Numbered from the stretch's first letter, positions 19,668 to 28,465 are shown. The stretch is DNA of 36,375 bases from Candidatus Uhrbacteria bacterium RIFOXYC2_FULL_47_19 (GCA_001791745.1 MGFG01000033.1:1-36375), one strand, 5' to 3'. Made by a program: numbers and translations. The notes: generated by a model from the letters alone, not told the origin.

Positions 19668-19752
19668 TTGTAAAACTTAGCAAACAATCCACTTGGCATT
19701 TTCTGAAATCATGCTATAAATATACGTTCTTTGAAATAGAAACTCCCGTTGA

Positions 19753-19804
19753 AAGCGGCGTTTTGTAGCTCATTTTGTGGGCTTCAGTAGGCCGCTTTCA
19801 ATCA
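19753..19804 (+). promoter_or_regulatory. Long hairpin upstream of the 19872 ORF
   Basis: TTGAAAGCGGC...GCCGCTTTCAA, 11-bp perfect stem. Confidence 0.45.
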
Positions 19805-19871
19805 AGGACAACTCCAAGTCTTCGGGAATGATCTCGAAGTCTGGACAGTCGGCGGTTTACGCAAGGAAAGT

Positions 19872-20723
19872 GTGACGCCCATGGCCAACACCATCATGGA
19901 GATCAAGCAGAACGAGATGTCGGCAACGCTTCGCAGCCTCGGAGAGGCCGGAGCCACGACCGATCACTCGGATTGGATGCGCGGTCGCGGCAACGCGGCG
20001 CTGCTTGTCCAGTTCATCGACCAGCAGCGGGGTCTCTCGGAGAAGAACTCCTACGAGACGTCCGTCGAGCTCCAGCTCACCGCTCTCCGTCGTGCGAACG
20101 ACGAGGAGAAGTGGGGACTGACCGAGGACGACTTCGCACGTCTCGCCTCGTCCGCTCCTACATGGCCGAAGGGCAAGTCCGCCTACCGTTCGTTCCGTAT
20201 TCGCTTCGGCGAAGGGGACGAGGGCGTCGCCAAGACGTTCGAGGCGCACTATGCGCGCATCCAGCACGTCTTCGGCGAGGGTCGGTACTGGCGCTGGGAG
20301 CACCTCCACTCGGGCAAGGTCGAGTACAATGGCAAGCCCGTGGAGCGTCTGCGGCTCCTGAACGGCAATCACACCCACAAAGCCGTCATCGAGTGGGTGG
20401 TGGTCGATCTGGATACGCACCGCAATCGCGAGAGCATCACGGCGGTGCGCGGCTCGAAGTCGCTCGCCGACGAGATACTCGTCATCGCGTGGATGTTCCC
20501 GGACATGATCCGCGCCATCGACTACGACAAGCTCCCCGGCTTGTTCGCCGCTGGTTACGAGGTTAACGTCCCCGAGTACGGTGGCGAGGCGTGGCAGAAC
20601 GTCGTGATCGTGCTCTTCTACCGCGACGACTGTCAGGTGGACGTGAGCACTAGCGACCACAGCGACGACAGCTCCGACTACTCGGTTCCGGTTTTTCGGG
20701 AGTCCCCAGCACTCGGCACTTGA
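19872..20723 (+). CDS. Conserved-looking hypothetical protein, GC-rich
   Basis: 283 aa ORF with SD-like aaggaaag; GTG 19872 or ATG 19881; clear GC shift relative to the adjacent fic region. Confidence 0.75.
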   Translation: MTPMANTIMEIKQNEMSATLRSLGEAGATTDHSDWMRGRGNAALLVQFIDQQRGLSEKNSYETSVELQLTALRRANDEEKWGLTEDDFARLASSAPTWPKGKSAYRSFRIRFGEGDEGVAKTFEAHYARIQHVFGEGRYWRWEHLHSGKVEYNGKPVERLRLLNGNHTHKAVIEWVVVDLDTHRNRESITAVRGSKSLADEILVIAWMFPDMIRAIDYDKLPGLFAAGYEVNVPEYGGEAWQNVVIVLFYRDDCQVDVSTSDHSDDSSDYSVPVFRESPALGT

Positions 20724-20954
20724 GCACTTGGGATTCGGGGGAGCCTTGGTTTCGACCTTGGCTCCCTCGGGTTCCCTCGGCCGTGTCTACAACACAAGTC
20801 CACAAAAGACTTATGTCTCGTAGATACGGCTCTTTTGTTTGCGAAAAATCTGCTACAATTTGATACGGAAAGTAGGCTCATGAATCGGCGAAAATGGCCG
20901 TCGATCCGTCCATTCTTACCTTCAAAAAAGTTCTAAAGTCGTCCCGTTGGCTAT

Positions 20955-21165
20955 CCCATCAAAACGTCCGACCCTCTTGGGTCGGGCGTTTTGATTTGGT
21001 AGGTCAAACGACGGGAATCGAACAGGCAGGAGTGAGTTGCGAGGCTCCGTCCAGTGCCGAGCAGACGAACGTCGATGAATCCTAACCGGTGAGGATTCAT
21101 CGCTGCCCCGGACAAGGAAGGACGGCATTCGGCCGGTCGACGCGTAATTCCCGTTGGCCACCCCA
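20955..21165. repeat. 211-bp repeat, copy C, ending in tRNA-His 3'-end sequence
   Basis: Same-length near-identical copy of 17871-18081; preceded by the degenerate tRNA end tcccgttggctatcccatc. Confidence 0.9.
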
Positions 21166-21171
21166 TTCCTG

Positions 21172-21197
21172 AAAATACCGCTAAAAGGCGGTATTTT
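21172..21197 (+). terminator. Terminator-like hairpin AAAATACCGC/GCGGTATTTT
   Basis: Perfect stem; compensatory change relative to 14732-14759. Confidence 0.6.
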
Positions 21198-21223
21198 TGG
21201 TTAGTAGCGAATGGACGAGAGGG

Positions 21224-21252
21224 TTGACAAATTATGATCTGATTGATATAAG
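21224..21252 (+). promoter_or_regulatory. Sigma-70-type promoter
   Basis: TTGACA-N17-TATAAG upstream of the ATG at 21288. Confidence 0.7.
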
Positions 21253-21287
21253 GATATATCCCAGTAGGTTGGGAGAGGAGAAAGCCG

Positions 21288-21551
21288 ATGGAAGTATTGG
21301 CGATAACCGAGGCGGACGAGCGGGCGTTTGGTTGTCCGAATTGTCGAGGGGGTCAGACAAGAGAGGTGTTGAATGGCATTCCTGGCTTGTTCGTAGTCAA
21401 GCGGTGTCAGGCCTGTGGCAAGAAGATTTTAGTAACCGGTCTCATCGAGATCGGCGGCAGTATCAAACTCACGCTTCACCCAAGCGAGGAGGTCCTCGAG
21501 GGTGAGGTCAGATCTCATCCTTTCGGTGCTTCGGTGGGGCAAGAAGTGTAA
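21288..21551 (+). CDS. Zinc-ribbon small protein (paralog 1)
   Basis: 87 aa; FGCPNCRGG...KRCQACGKKI; SD ggagaggag. Confidence 0.75.
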   Translation: MEVLAITEADERAFGCPNCRGGQTREVLNGIPGLFVVKRCQACGKKILVTGLIEIGGSIKLTLHPSEEVLEGEVRSHPFGASVGQEV

Positions 21552-21582
21552 CACGAGGCGGGGCCTGTTCGGGCTATCTCCA

Positions 21583-21607
21583 GATCGGACCTGTTCCGAT
21601 CTTTTTT
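21583..21607 (+). terminator. Intrinsic terminator
   Basis: GATCGGA-N5-TCCGATC followed by TTTTTTATT. Confidence 0.75.
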
Positions 21608-21643
21608 ATTCTAACAGCCTTGAGTTTGTTGATGACCTTGTCT

Positions 21644-21672
21644 TTGACAGTTGGGTTCCGAACTGGTAATAA
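21644..21672 (+). promoter_or_regulatory. Sigma-70-type promoter
   Basis: TTGACA-N17-TAATAA upstream of the ATG at 21712. Confidence 0.7.
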
Positions 21673-21711
21673 AAACTATCCGAACGTCTTAGTTCGGGAT
21701 TGGAGGAAGGG

Positions 21712-22002
21712 ATGTGTGACACGGAGACAAAAGACACCCGGGTCTACTTTATTACCGAGGGAGACCGTGATGTGTTTGGTTGTCCGCACTGTGGTGGCAC
21801 CAGCATGTTCTTACTAGAGAGACTCAGCAGACAGAAGGCTAACACGTTGTGGCAATGTTTCAGTTGTAAAGCTCTGATTCTAACCGTGTTCAGAAGCGTT
21901 AGGGTGGGGGAAGATGTTCAGGTGTTTTTGATAAGTGGGGAAAAATTGGAGGGTATGGTTATTGCCCATCCTCTCGACGCACGTACTATTGGTGCGGCGT
22001 AA
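21712..22002 (+). CDS. Zinc-ribbon small protein (paralog 2)
   Basis: FGCPHCGG...LWQCFSCKALI; SD ggaggaaggg; same architecture as 21288-21551. Confidence 0.75.
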   Translation: MCDTETKDTRVYFITEGDRDVFGCPHCGGTSMFLLERLSRQKANTLWQCFSCKALILTVFRSVRVGEDVQVFLISGEKLEGMVIAHPLDARTIGAA

Positions 22003-22180
22003 ATCGGCGTTCATTCATTTATAAAAGTCTTCATTGGTCGGGTCGGGCGCCCGATTTTTTGTTTCATTGTCGATGCCTGATTTTAATCTACCCACACCCT
22101 TATCCTTGACTTACCCTTCTTTTGAGTCGGAAATTGGTTTATCATTCCGATTGTTAATAAATTCAATAACATTAGTCGCT

Positions 22181-22462
22181 ATGGCGAAGATGACCAGGAC
22201 GCAGATCATTGCTGCGCTCGCCGATAAGTCCGGCAAGTCTAAGAAGGAAGTTAAGGATTTTCTCGACATGTTCGAGGAGATGGCCTTGAGTGAGGTTAAG
22301 AAGAATGGCGAGTTCTCCGTCATGAATCTTGGTAAACTCATCAAGCAGAATCGAGCCGCACGCATGGGTCGCAATCCGGCCACTGGAGCTACGATCAATA
22401 TTCCAGCTAAGACCGTGGTTAAGTTCCGCGTGGCCAAAGCTTGTAAGGATTCGGTGCTCTAG
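22181..22462 (+). CDS. HU-family DNA-binding protein
   Basis: MAKMTRTQIIAALADKSGKSKKEVKDFL...GRNPATGATINIPAKTVVKFRVAKACKDSV. Confidence 0.95.
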   Translation: MAKMTRTQIIAALADKSGKSKKEVKDFLDMFEEMALSEVKKNGEFSVMNLGKLIKQNRAARMGRNPATGATINIPAKTVVKFRVAKACKDSVL

Positions 22463-22552
22463 AGCAGCGTTCTTCTAGAAGAAGCAAAAAGCCTCGGCTT
22501 CGGTCGGGGTTTTTGATTTGCTGTCTGGTTACAACCGATTAACGGGCGGAGG

Positions 22553-22581
22553 TTGACTTGCAGGTGGGTTCGTCCTAAGAT
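22553..22581 (+). promoter_or_regulatory. Sigma-70-type promoter
   Basis: TTGACT-N17-TAAGAT upstream of the 22621 ATG. Confidence 0.6.
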
Positions 22582-22701
22582 GGACCATCCATCGTTGATT
22601 GATGGGTATGGAGGTTGACAATGGTAGGGAGAGTGATAACCGAAAAGTATCTGGGATAGTCACCGGAAGCCGGTCATCGCCCTGATAGCGAACTGACGAT
22701 C

Positions 22702-23235
22702 GTGGTTGGTTCGACTAGTAAGGTCAAGATTTCTGCAATCGAAAAATCTTTGTACTGGTTGAATCCTATCGATCAGTGCGTACTGATCAAACTCGTCTTC
22801 GACGAGATCGTCTCGACCGTCAATCCGCAGCCGCTTGGTCTGGAGGAGGGGGTGCGTGGTGCTTTGCATCGGGCGCTGTTTGCTCAGATGCGGAATCCGG
22901 GAGAGAGCGTACTGGCTATCGGCATCGAGAATTTTGTTGACCAGGAATTTCCGGATCCGTCTTGGTTTGATCGGGCGGCTATTTGTTGCCTTGGACCGGA
23001 TCGACTGATGGAAGTGGTCATCACCGAAGGGGTATTGATCCCCAACAACATCATGGAAGCGGTATACCGTTATGCCCAACAAAAGACTGTTGGTCAATTG
23101 CTTTGTCAGCAATACCCCTCCGTCGATCCGCACGATCCACATATTTTTTTGACAAGAAGCTTAAAAAGCAGAGAAGGTTGTTTGATTCTCAAGTTGGTTC
23201 CAATTTTAGAGCGAATGTTGAGGATTATGATCTGA
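22702..23235 (+). CDS. YjjX/DUF84-like non-canonical purine NTP phosphatase
   Basis: (T)IVVGSTSKVKISAIEKSL...PQPLGLEEGVRGALHRA...VLAIGIENFV; in-frame upstream ATG at 22621 is interrupted by TAG at 22657-22659. Confidence 0.7.
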   Translation: MVGSTSKVKISAIEKSLYWLNPIDQCVLIKLVFDEIVSTVNPQPLGLEEGVRGALHRALFAQMRNPGESVLAIGIENFVDQEFPDPSWFDRAAICCLGPDRLMEVVITEGVLIPNNIMEAVYRYAQQKTVGQLLCQQYPSVDPHDPHIFLTRSLKSREGCLILKLVPILERMLRIMI

Positions 23236-23409
23236 ACCATTCTTTTCGTCTCTTCGTCGATCATTAGCTCCGTGTCTTGCGGAGCTCTTTTTATTGCTAA
23301 AAAAGTCTTTAGTGTTGGCAGTTGCATTTAAAAGTTAGTGCTCTCTATAAAAAAGGACCGCTCGGGGCGGTCCGGAGTTCGTATTCGGCTGTCGTCTGAT
23401 GTTTTTCGG

Positions 23410-24192
23410 TCAACGGACGACCGGACTTAGGGCCTGCTCTAGTGCTGCTGTTGTGGCGTCTTGGCCGCAGAAGGTGTGCTGCCCGTCCTCCAAATCTAGG
23501 CTGACCAAAATTGTGTCCCCGTCTTCGATGACGATCGGACAATTATTCTGACGCGCCCAATTACTCAGTTCCTGGTCCGGATTGAAGGCAAGTGGTTGCT
23601 CCACCAAAGATAGCATTGGAATGTCGGTATAGGAGTTTCCGATTCCGATCGATCCTTCCAGGGTAAGGGTCGGATCCGTTTTCAGAATCTGATCGAGAAC
23701 GTCGCCCTTGTTTTGAGATGGCACATCCAGCTGTCGTCCGGTGTAGCGTCCGTGTCGGTTCACTTCGAAACTGGTACAGAAACAGCCATTGAAACGCAGG
23801 TTTTCAGTTAGTGGTCGTGCCATTTCCTCCGGACTGCCGGTGATGGCCAGACAGAAATGAGTCAGCCGGAGTTGTTGCAGCAGAGCCATTGTGAACCGTG
23901 AGTATTTCTTGTAGACATCGTCGACGACATATCGTCTTGCCAGCGTTTTGATGTCCTTTTGACACTGTCCTCGCAGTCCGAGCAATAGCAGTCTGACCAC
24001 CATTCTCTCCCATTGACGAGGAGGTAACTGTTCCTTCCTGGTGAGTAGACGGAGAGCTATGGAGTTTAGACTACCGCCCAACAGTTGTTGTTGAGCTAAC
24101 TGCTCTAATAACCTAGCGCCCACATTATCCAAGATGACCGTGTCGTCCAGGTCGAACACTGCGACTGGCATTCTTTCTATTGCGGTCTCCAT
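23410..24192 (-). CDS. HAD-superfamily hydrolase (phosphoserine phosphatase-like, IB-type)
   Basis: VAVFDLDDTVI, ITGSPEEMARPL, GIGNSYTDIPML motifs. Confidence 0.88.
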   Translation of the reverse strand: METAIERMPVAVFDLDDTVILDNVGARLLEQLAQQQLLGGSLNSIALRLLTRKEQLPPRQWERMVVRLLLLGLRGQCQKDIKTLARRYVVDDVYKKYSRFTMALLQQLRLTHFCLAITGSPEEMARPLTENLRFNGCFCTSFEVNRHGRYTGRQLDVPSQNKGDVLDQILKTDPTLTLEGSIGIGNSYTDIPMLSLVEQPLAFNPDQELSNWARQNNCPIVIEDGDTILVSLDLEDGQHTFCGQDATTAALEQALSPVVR

Positions 24193-24352
24193 GTCATCAC
24201 CTCTTTTCTAATGCAATGGTTTTTTGTATTGATTTGGGATTGTTTAAAGAACCAGATATTTTTTTGTAGCTTACCTATCGTCGGACGTCAAGGTTAAGGA
24301 TTTCTCTGATTTAGATTCGGCTAGTACTGTCCGTCCGTAGTATAATTCAGAC

Positions 24353-25423
24353 ATGACTAAGTTTCGCGGACAGAGAAGTAACTATCGAGGAAGATTTCGA
24401 CACTATCGTCTTGGTGGTGATACACCACGGCACGTTATTTTTATGTTGTTGGCCGTGTTGATTGTGGCCGCAGTTTTGTATCTGTCTAAGATGGTGGTCG
24501 ATAATTTATTATCGAGTGATCATGACGTGCTTTTAGGCGCGACCTTTTCCAAGAAGTACGCTCAAGAGTTGGGGTTGGATTGGCGAACTACTTATTTGGC
24601 TTCACTTGATGATTTGGGAGTGAAAGCTTTACGGTTGCCAGTTTATTGGGATGATATCGAGCCATCGTTCGGTAAGTTTGATTTTAGTGATGTTGATTGG
24701 CAGTTGGCCGAGGCACGGAAGCGTGGGGTCAGGGTGATTTTGGCCGTCGGGATGAAGTTGCCGCGTTGGCCGGAATGTCATGTGCCGACTTGGGCCGTTG
24801 AATTGGATGAGGAAGTACTCAAGGAACGAACTCTGCAGATGTTGCGTAAGGTAGTAACGCACTTCTCGACCTCGACTGATTTTTTCGCTTGGCAGGTTGA
24901 GAACGAGCCACTTTTTCCGTATGGCGAGTGTCCGGAGGCAGATATTAAATTATTGCAGCGAGAGATAGCAGTCGTACGGTCAGCTGATTCGCGTCCAGTG
25001 ATTATTACCGAGAGTGGTGAGCTGTCGGATTGGGTGCGTTCGGCTATACTCTCTGATCGTTTGGGTATCAGTACTTACCGTTCGGTTTGGAATCGTTATG
25101 TTGGACATTTCTTTTGGCCAACTACACCACGCTGGTATTCCGGCCGCATCGCTGCGGTGTCTGGGTTAGTCGACGAGGTGTTTGTTTCTGAGCTACAAGC
25201 CGAACCGTGGGCGCCGGGTCCGATTGTTTGGACCGATGTCGATTATCAGTTGACGCTGATGAATCCCGAACGGCTGCGCAGTAACGTATCTTTTGTCCGG
25301 CGTATGGGTGTGACCGAAGCGTATTTGTGGGGCATTGAGTGGTGGTACTGGCTTAAAGAGCAGGGGAGGCCAGAGATGTGGGAGACTGGGCAGGAGTTGT
25401 TCTCGCCGTCGGCGAGTGAATAA
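24353..25423 (+). CDS. Membrane-anchored glycoside-hydrolase-like (TIM-barrel) protein
   Basis: N-terminal TM; VKALRLPVYWDDIEP...FDFSDVDWQLAEARKRGVRVILAVG...FFAWQVENEPLFPYG...VFVSELQAEPW. Confidence 0.82.
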   Translation: MTKFRGQRSNYRGRFRHYRLGGDTPRHVIFMLLAVLIVAAVLYLSKMVVDNLLSSDHDVLLGATFSKKYAQELGLDWRTTYLASLDDLGVKALRLPVYWDDIEPSFGKFDFSDVDWQLAEARKRGVRVILAVGMKLPRWPECHVPTWAVELDEEVLKERTLQMLRKVVTHFSTSTDFFAWQVENEPLFPYGECPEADIKLLQREIAVVRSADSRPVIITESGELSDWVRSAILSDRLGISTYRSVWNRYVGHFFWPTTPRWYSGRIAAVSGLVDEVFVSELQAEPWAPGPIVWTDVDYQLTLMNPERLRSNVSFVRRMGVTEAYLWGIEWWYWLKEQGRPEMWETGQELFSPSASE

Positions 25424-25479
25424 TATTCGGGTTTTTGTAATTCGTAATACGAACGGCGATCTAAATAGATCGTCGTTTT

Positions 25480-25990
25480 TTGTTGCTTGCTAAACCCGGG
25501 CCGAGACACGGGATTCCTTATTGTTAGACTTTTACTTCTGGGTCCCGGATACTGCTCGCTACACTCGCAGTTCCGGGACGACAACAGGAATAATGTTCAG
25601 TTCGCAGTTTCGGGACGACAAAAGGAATAATGTTCAGTTCGCAGTTCCGGGACGACAGTATTTTTTGTTATCTCAATTCTTCTTATGTTTTTGTCATCCT
25701 TACTTTTTATTTTGTCATCTTAAAACCTCGAGCCTTTTTAACATGTCATCCCGGAAATTGCGTCAGCAATTATCCGGGATCCAGAAGCTAATCCCGATCT
25801 CTTTACTTCTGGGTCCCTGATACCGTTCGACTCGCTTCGCTCGCTCACGGTTCCGGGACGACAGTATTTTTTGTTATCTCAATTCTTCTTATGAATCTGT
25901 CATCCTATACATAAAAATATGTCATCCCTACTTTTTAATCTATCATCCCGAAAGGCCGAGCAAAGCGAGGTCTATCCGGGATCCAGAATC
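25480..25990. repeat. REP-like dispersed palindromic repeat cluster
   Basis: Multiple gtcatcccgga...tccgggatgac / gtcgtcccgg units. Confidence 0.8.
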
Positions 25991-26007
25991 TAACCCCGAT
26001 CTTTTTT

Positions 26008-26216
26008 GCGGGACGATCCCGACGTGGCAATCTCGGAGGCGGCCGGGCTCGGTCCGGAGCCCGCGGCGACGGCCGGTCGTCGAGAGTTAGGGCGGACCGC
26101 CGCCGGAGCGGGCCGACCCGTGCCGCGCGGGACCGTCCCGCAGGGGGTCCGGGGCGTGAGCCCCGTCCTTCCGCGGAGCGGAGCCGGGGGTCTGAGGGAC
26201 TGGAACTCCCCCGGGT
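26008..26216. other. Strongly GC-rich, hairpin-dense segment
   Basis: GGGCTC/GAGCCC, GCGGGA/TCCCGC, GGGGC/GCCCC stems in otherwise moderate-GC DNA. Confidence 0.6.
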
Positions 26217-26359
26217 TGAAGAAAGGAGTCTTGGTGACAGGCACTCCGTACAATATCGGGTTGCAAAGTAAGCCAAAATTAGGTATAATTTAAGTACATT
26301 TAGTCCGATATTGATCGGAAAGTCGCTAAAAAAATCAAAGACCATTTAACAATGAAGTC

Positions 26360-27430
26360 ATGAAAGAGGGTGAACTGAAACGAGAGCACGACTGGTTTAA
26401 AACAGTCTTAGACCTAATACAAGATGGTGTTTGCGTCACCAATCTTTCAGGACAGATTTTATTAGCCAATCATTCAGTAGTAGAAATGACTGGTCGTAGT
26501 CGAGAGGAATTGATTGACGCCAACGTCAGTCTTTTTTATTCGACCGACGAGCGTAAGACCGACATTGACGAACTCAGGAAAAATGAACCTGTACGAGAGG
26601 AAGTAGAGTTTCGTCGTTCTGATGGGAGTGTTTTACCCGTGCGAGTGACTTATAAATTGGTCAACCACATGGATGGTGTGGGTGAAGCATTGGTAGAAAC
26701 CTACGAGGATCTGACTGAATGTCGAGAGTTGGATCAAGTTAGAAATGAGTTTGTTTTCGTGGCTGCACACGAACTTAGGAATCCGGTCACAGCCATGAAA
26801 CTCCTTTTGGACATGTTCACCGATGACAAGCGTTTTGAAGTTGGCCCTATTGCCAAGGATTATGTTGAGAAGATGCAGGAGGCGACCAATAGGCTGATTC
26901 AATTAGTGGACGATTTGCTCGAGGTAGCCCGGACCGAATCTGGTCGGCTCAAAATTGAGCTGCAGCCGGTGAACGCAGTGGAGATGATCGATATGATTTT
27001 GGTTGAGGTCGGACCTTTAGCTGAACCTCATCAAATCACTTTTCGGCATGGGGGAAGTGTAGACGGTCCGTTAGTTATGTCCGACAGTGACAAATTAAAG
27101 GAGATTATCTCGAATCTGGTTTCGAATGCTATTAAATACAATCGAGTCGGTGGGACGGTTACTATTAGTCATGAACCAGATGGTAATGGTTTTTTGGTTG
27201 TGCATATTGCCGATACTGGCATTGGACTTGGACCGGACGATCAAAAGAAAGTCTTTACTAAATTTTGGCGTTCGGAGGAAGTGGCAGTACGGGCTCAGGC
27301 CGGCACTGGGTTGGGACTATTTATTGTTAAGGAGTTGGTTGAACGTATGGGTGGTCGGGTTTGGTTTGAATCTGAACTCGGGAAGGGGAGTACATTCAGT
27401 TTCTCATTGCCGTTAGTGAAGAGGGAGTAA
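26360..27430 (+). CDS. PAS-domain sensor histidine kinase
   Basis: PAS region, HisKA VAAHELRNPVTAMK, HATPase N box LVSNAIKYN, GTGLGLFIVKELVERMGG. Confidence 0.94.
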   Translation: MKEGELKREHDWFKTVLDLIQDGVCVTNLSGQILLANHSVVEMTGRSREELIDANVSLFYSTDERKTDIDELRKNEPVREEVEFRRSDGSVLPVRVTYKLVNHMDGVGEALVETYEDLTECRELDQVRNEFVFVAAHELRNPVTAMKLLLDMFTDDKRFEVGPIAKDYVEKMQEATNRLIQLVDDLLEVARTESGRLKIELQPVNAVEMIDMILVEVGPLAEPHQITFRHGGSVDGPLVMSDSDKLKEIISNLVSNAIKYNRVGGTVTISHEPDGNGFLVVHIADTGIGLGPDDQKKVFTKFWRSEEVAVRAQAGTGLGLFIVKELVERMGGRVWFESELGKGSTFSFSLPLVKRE

Positions 27431-27523
27431 TCGAGGTAATGATCGGTAATTTTAAGATAATAAAATCTGGCGTTAACGACGTCCGATTTTTTTGATCTTC
27501 AATTATTGTTTTTACGGATGATT

Positions 27524-28465
27524 TCAGTTTTCGACTACAATCATCATTTTTTCACCGTGCGGCACATCGCCGCCATTCCAATCGTGAATCGCGTTCCAGA
27601 GTACGTCCGCATCGTAAACATAGTCCGCACCACGTCTAGTTCCTGGATCGTTGGTAATGATACGGTCGCCGTCGTAGCCCTTGATGAGCAGCATGTGGTA
27701 GAGCGGTCCACTATTTCGGAAATTCTGGTTACCGAGAGCTTTGCCATAGGCTGGTACTATGACCGGTTTGCCGGCAGCGACCATCGAAAGGATATCGTCT
27801 AGACTGTCGATTGGTATAGCTTCGGCCGAAGCTAGACCGAAATGTTCTCGAATCATTCGAGCTGTCTCTTCAGAGGTGGTATCTAGGTAGTAACCGAATG
27901 CTAGATCCTGCCAGGCGACTGCATCCATGATGCGTTCTTCAGCCTCGCTGGTAGTGATTTTCGCTTCGTCGGTGTAGTAGGCGGCTAGCATGATAGCTGT
28001 TGCTTCCTCGCAGGCCTCACCATGAAGGTTATCCCAATTAGCGGTCGGCGCTTGGATCATGAAGGGGACTCGAAGGTTGATCGAACTGGGTCGGGTCGTG
28101 GGTGTTTCTTTTGTTTCTATAACTTCCTCCAGTGGTTCCGGCTCGGGTTCGGGTTCTGTTTGTTCCTCGTCGCCAGCATCGTCGAGTTTAGCTGAATTAA
28201 TTTCGCTGATATTAGTATCAAGTTCGCTATTGGTCGTTAAGTCATCAGACTTTTGTTCATCAGTTTTGTCCTCGTTTAAAACGTCGATTGATGTAGGTTG
28301 TTCGAACTCAATCCGGCTGACCGGCTCGGGTATCGGTCCACGCTGCCAACTGCGATAGGCGTCGATCAGACTTCCTCTGAATACGTAGGCACCTCCGGCT
28401 GCGATCACAATTAGCCCAGCTATTATTAATATAATGATAGGTGTCTTCGTTTTTTTGATAGGCAT
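27524..28465 (-). CDS. C39-like peptidase, membrane-anchored
   Basis: N-terminal TM; VPFMIQAPTANWDNLHGEACEEATAIMLAAYY...GKPVIVPAYG...YHMLLIKGYDGDRIITNDPGTRRG. Confidence 0.85.
   Translation of the reverse strand: MPIKKTKTPIIILIIAGLIVIAAGGAYVFRGSLIDAYRSWQRGPIPEPVSRIEFEQPTSIDVLNEDKTDEQKSDDLTTNSELDTNISEINSAKLDDAGDEEQTEPEPEPEPLEEVIETKETPTTRPSSINLRVPFMIQAPTANWDNLHGEACEEATAIMLAAYYTDEAKITTSEAEERIMDAVAWQDLAFGYYLDTTSEETARMIREHFGLASAEAIPIDSLDDILSMVAAGKPVIVPAYGKALGNQNFRNSGPLYHMLLIKGYDGDRIITNDPGTRRGADYVYDADVLWNAIHDWNGGDVPHGEKMMIVVEN

Noticed and set aside
19857-20660. 267-aa minus-strand ORF opposite the 283-aa gene
   Set aside because: Shadow ORF caused by high GC and codon bias; composition unlike a real protein.
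19881-20723. Second DGR target in the 283-aa gene
   Set aside because: No stretch resembling the TR (no GRWLNAY- or FAFAVSQ-like end) was found.
22621-22701. Genome-wide stop-codon reassignment
   Set aside because: TAG, TGA and TAA all look like normal stops in other genes here (TGA ends the tyrosine recombinase and TAG ends the M23 peptidase gene), so a single in-frame TAG is not evidence of recoding.
25500-25900. CRISPR array in the repeat cluster
   Set aside because: Repeats are palindromic, unevenly spaced and variable in length, with no cas genes nearby; REP-like instead.
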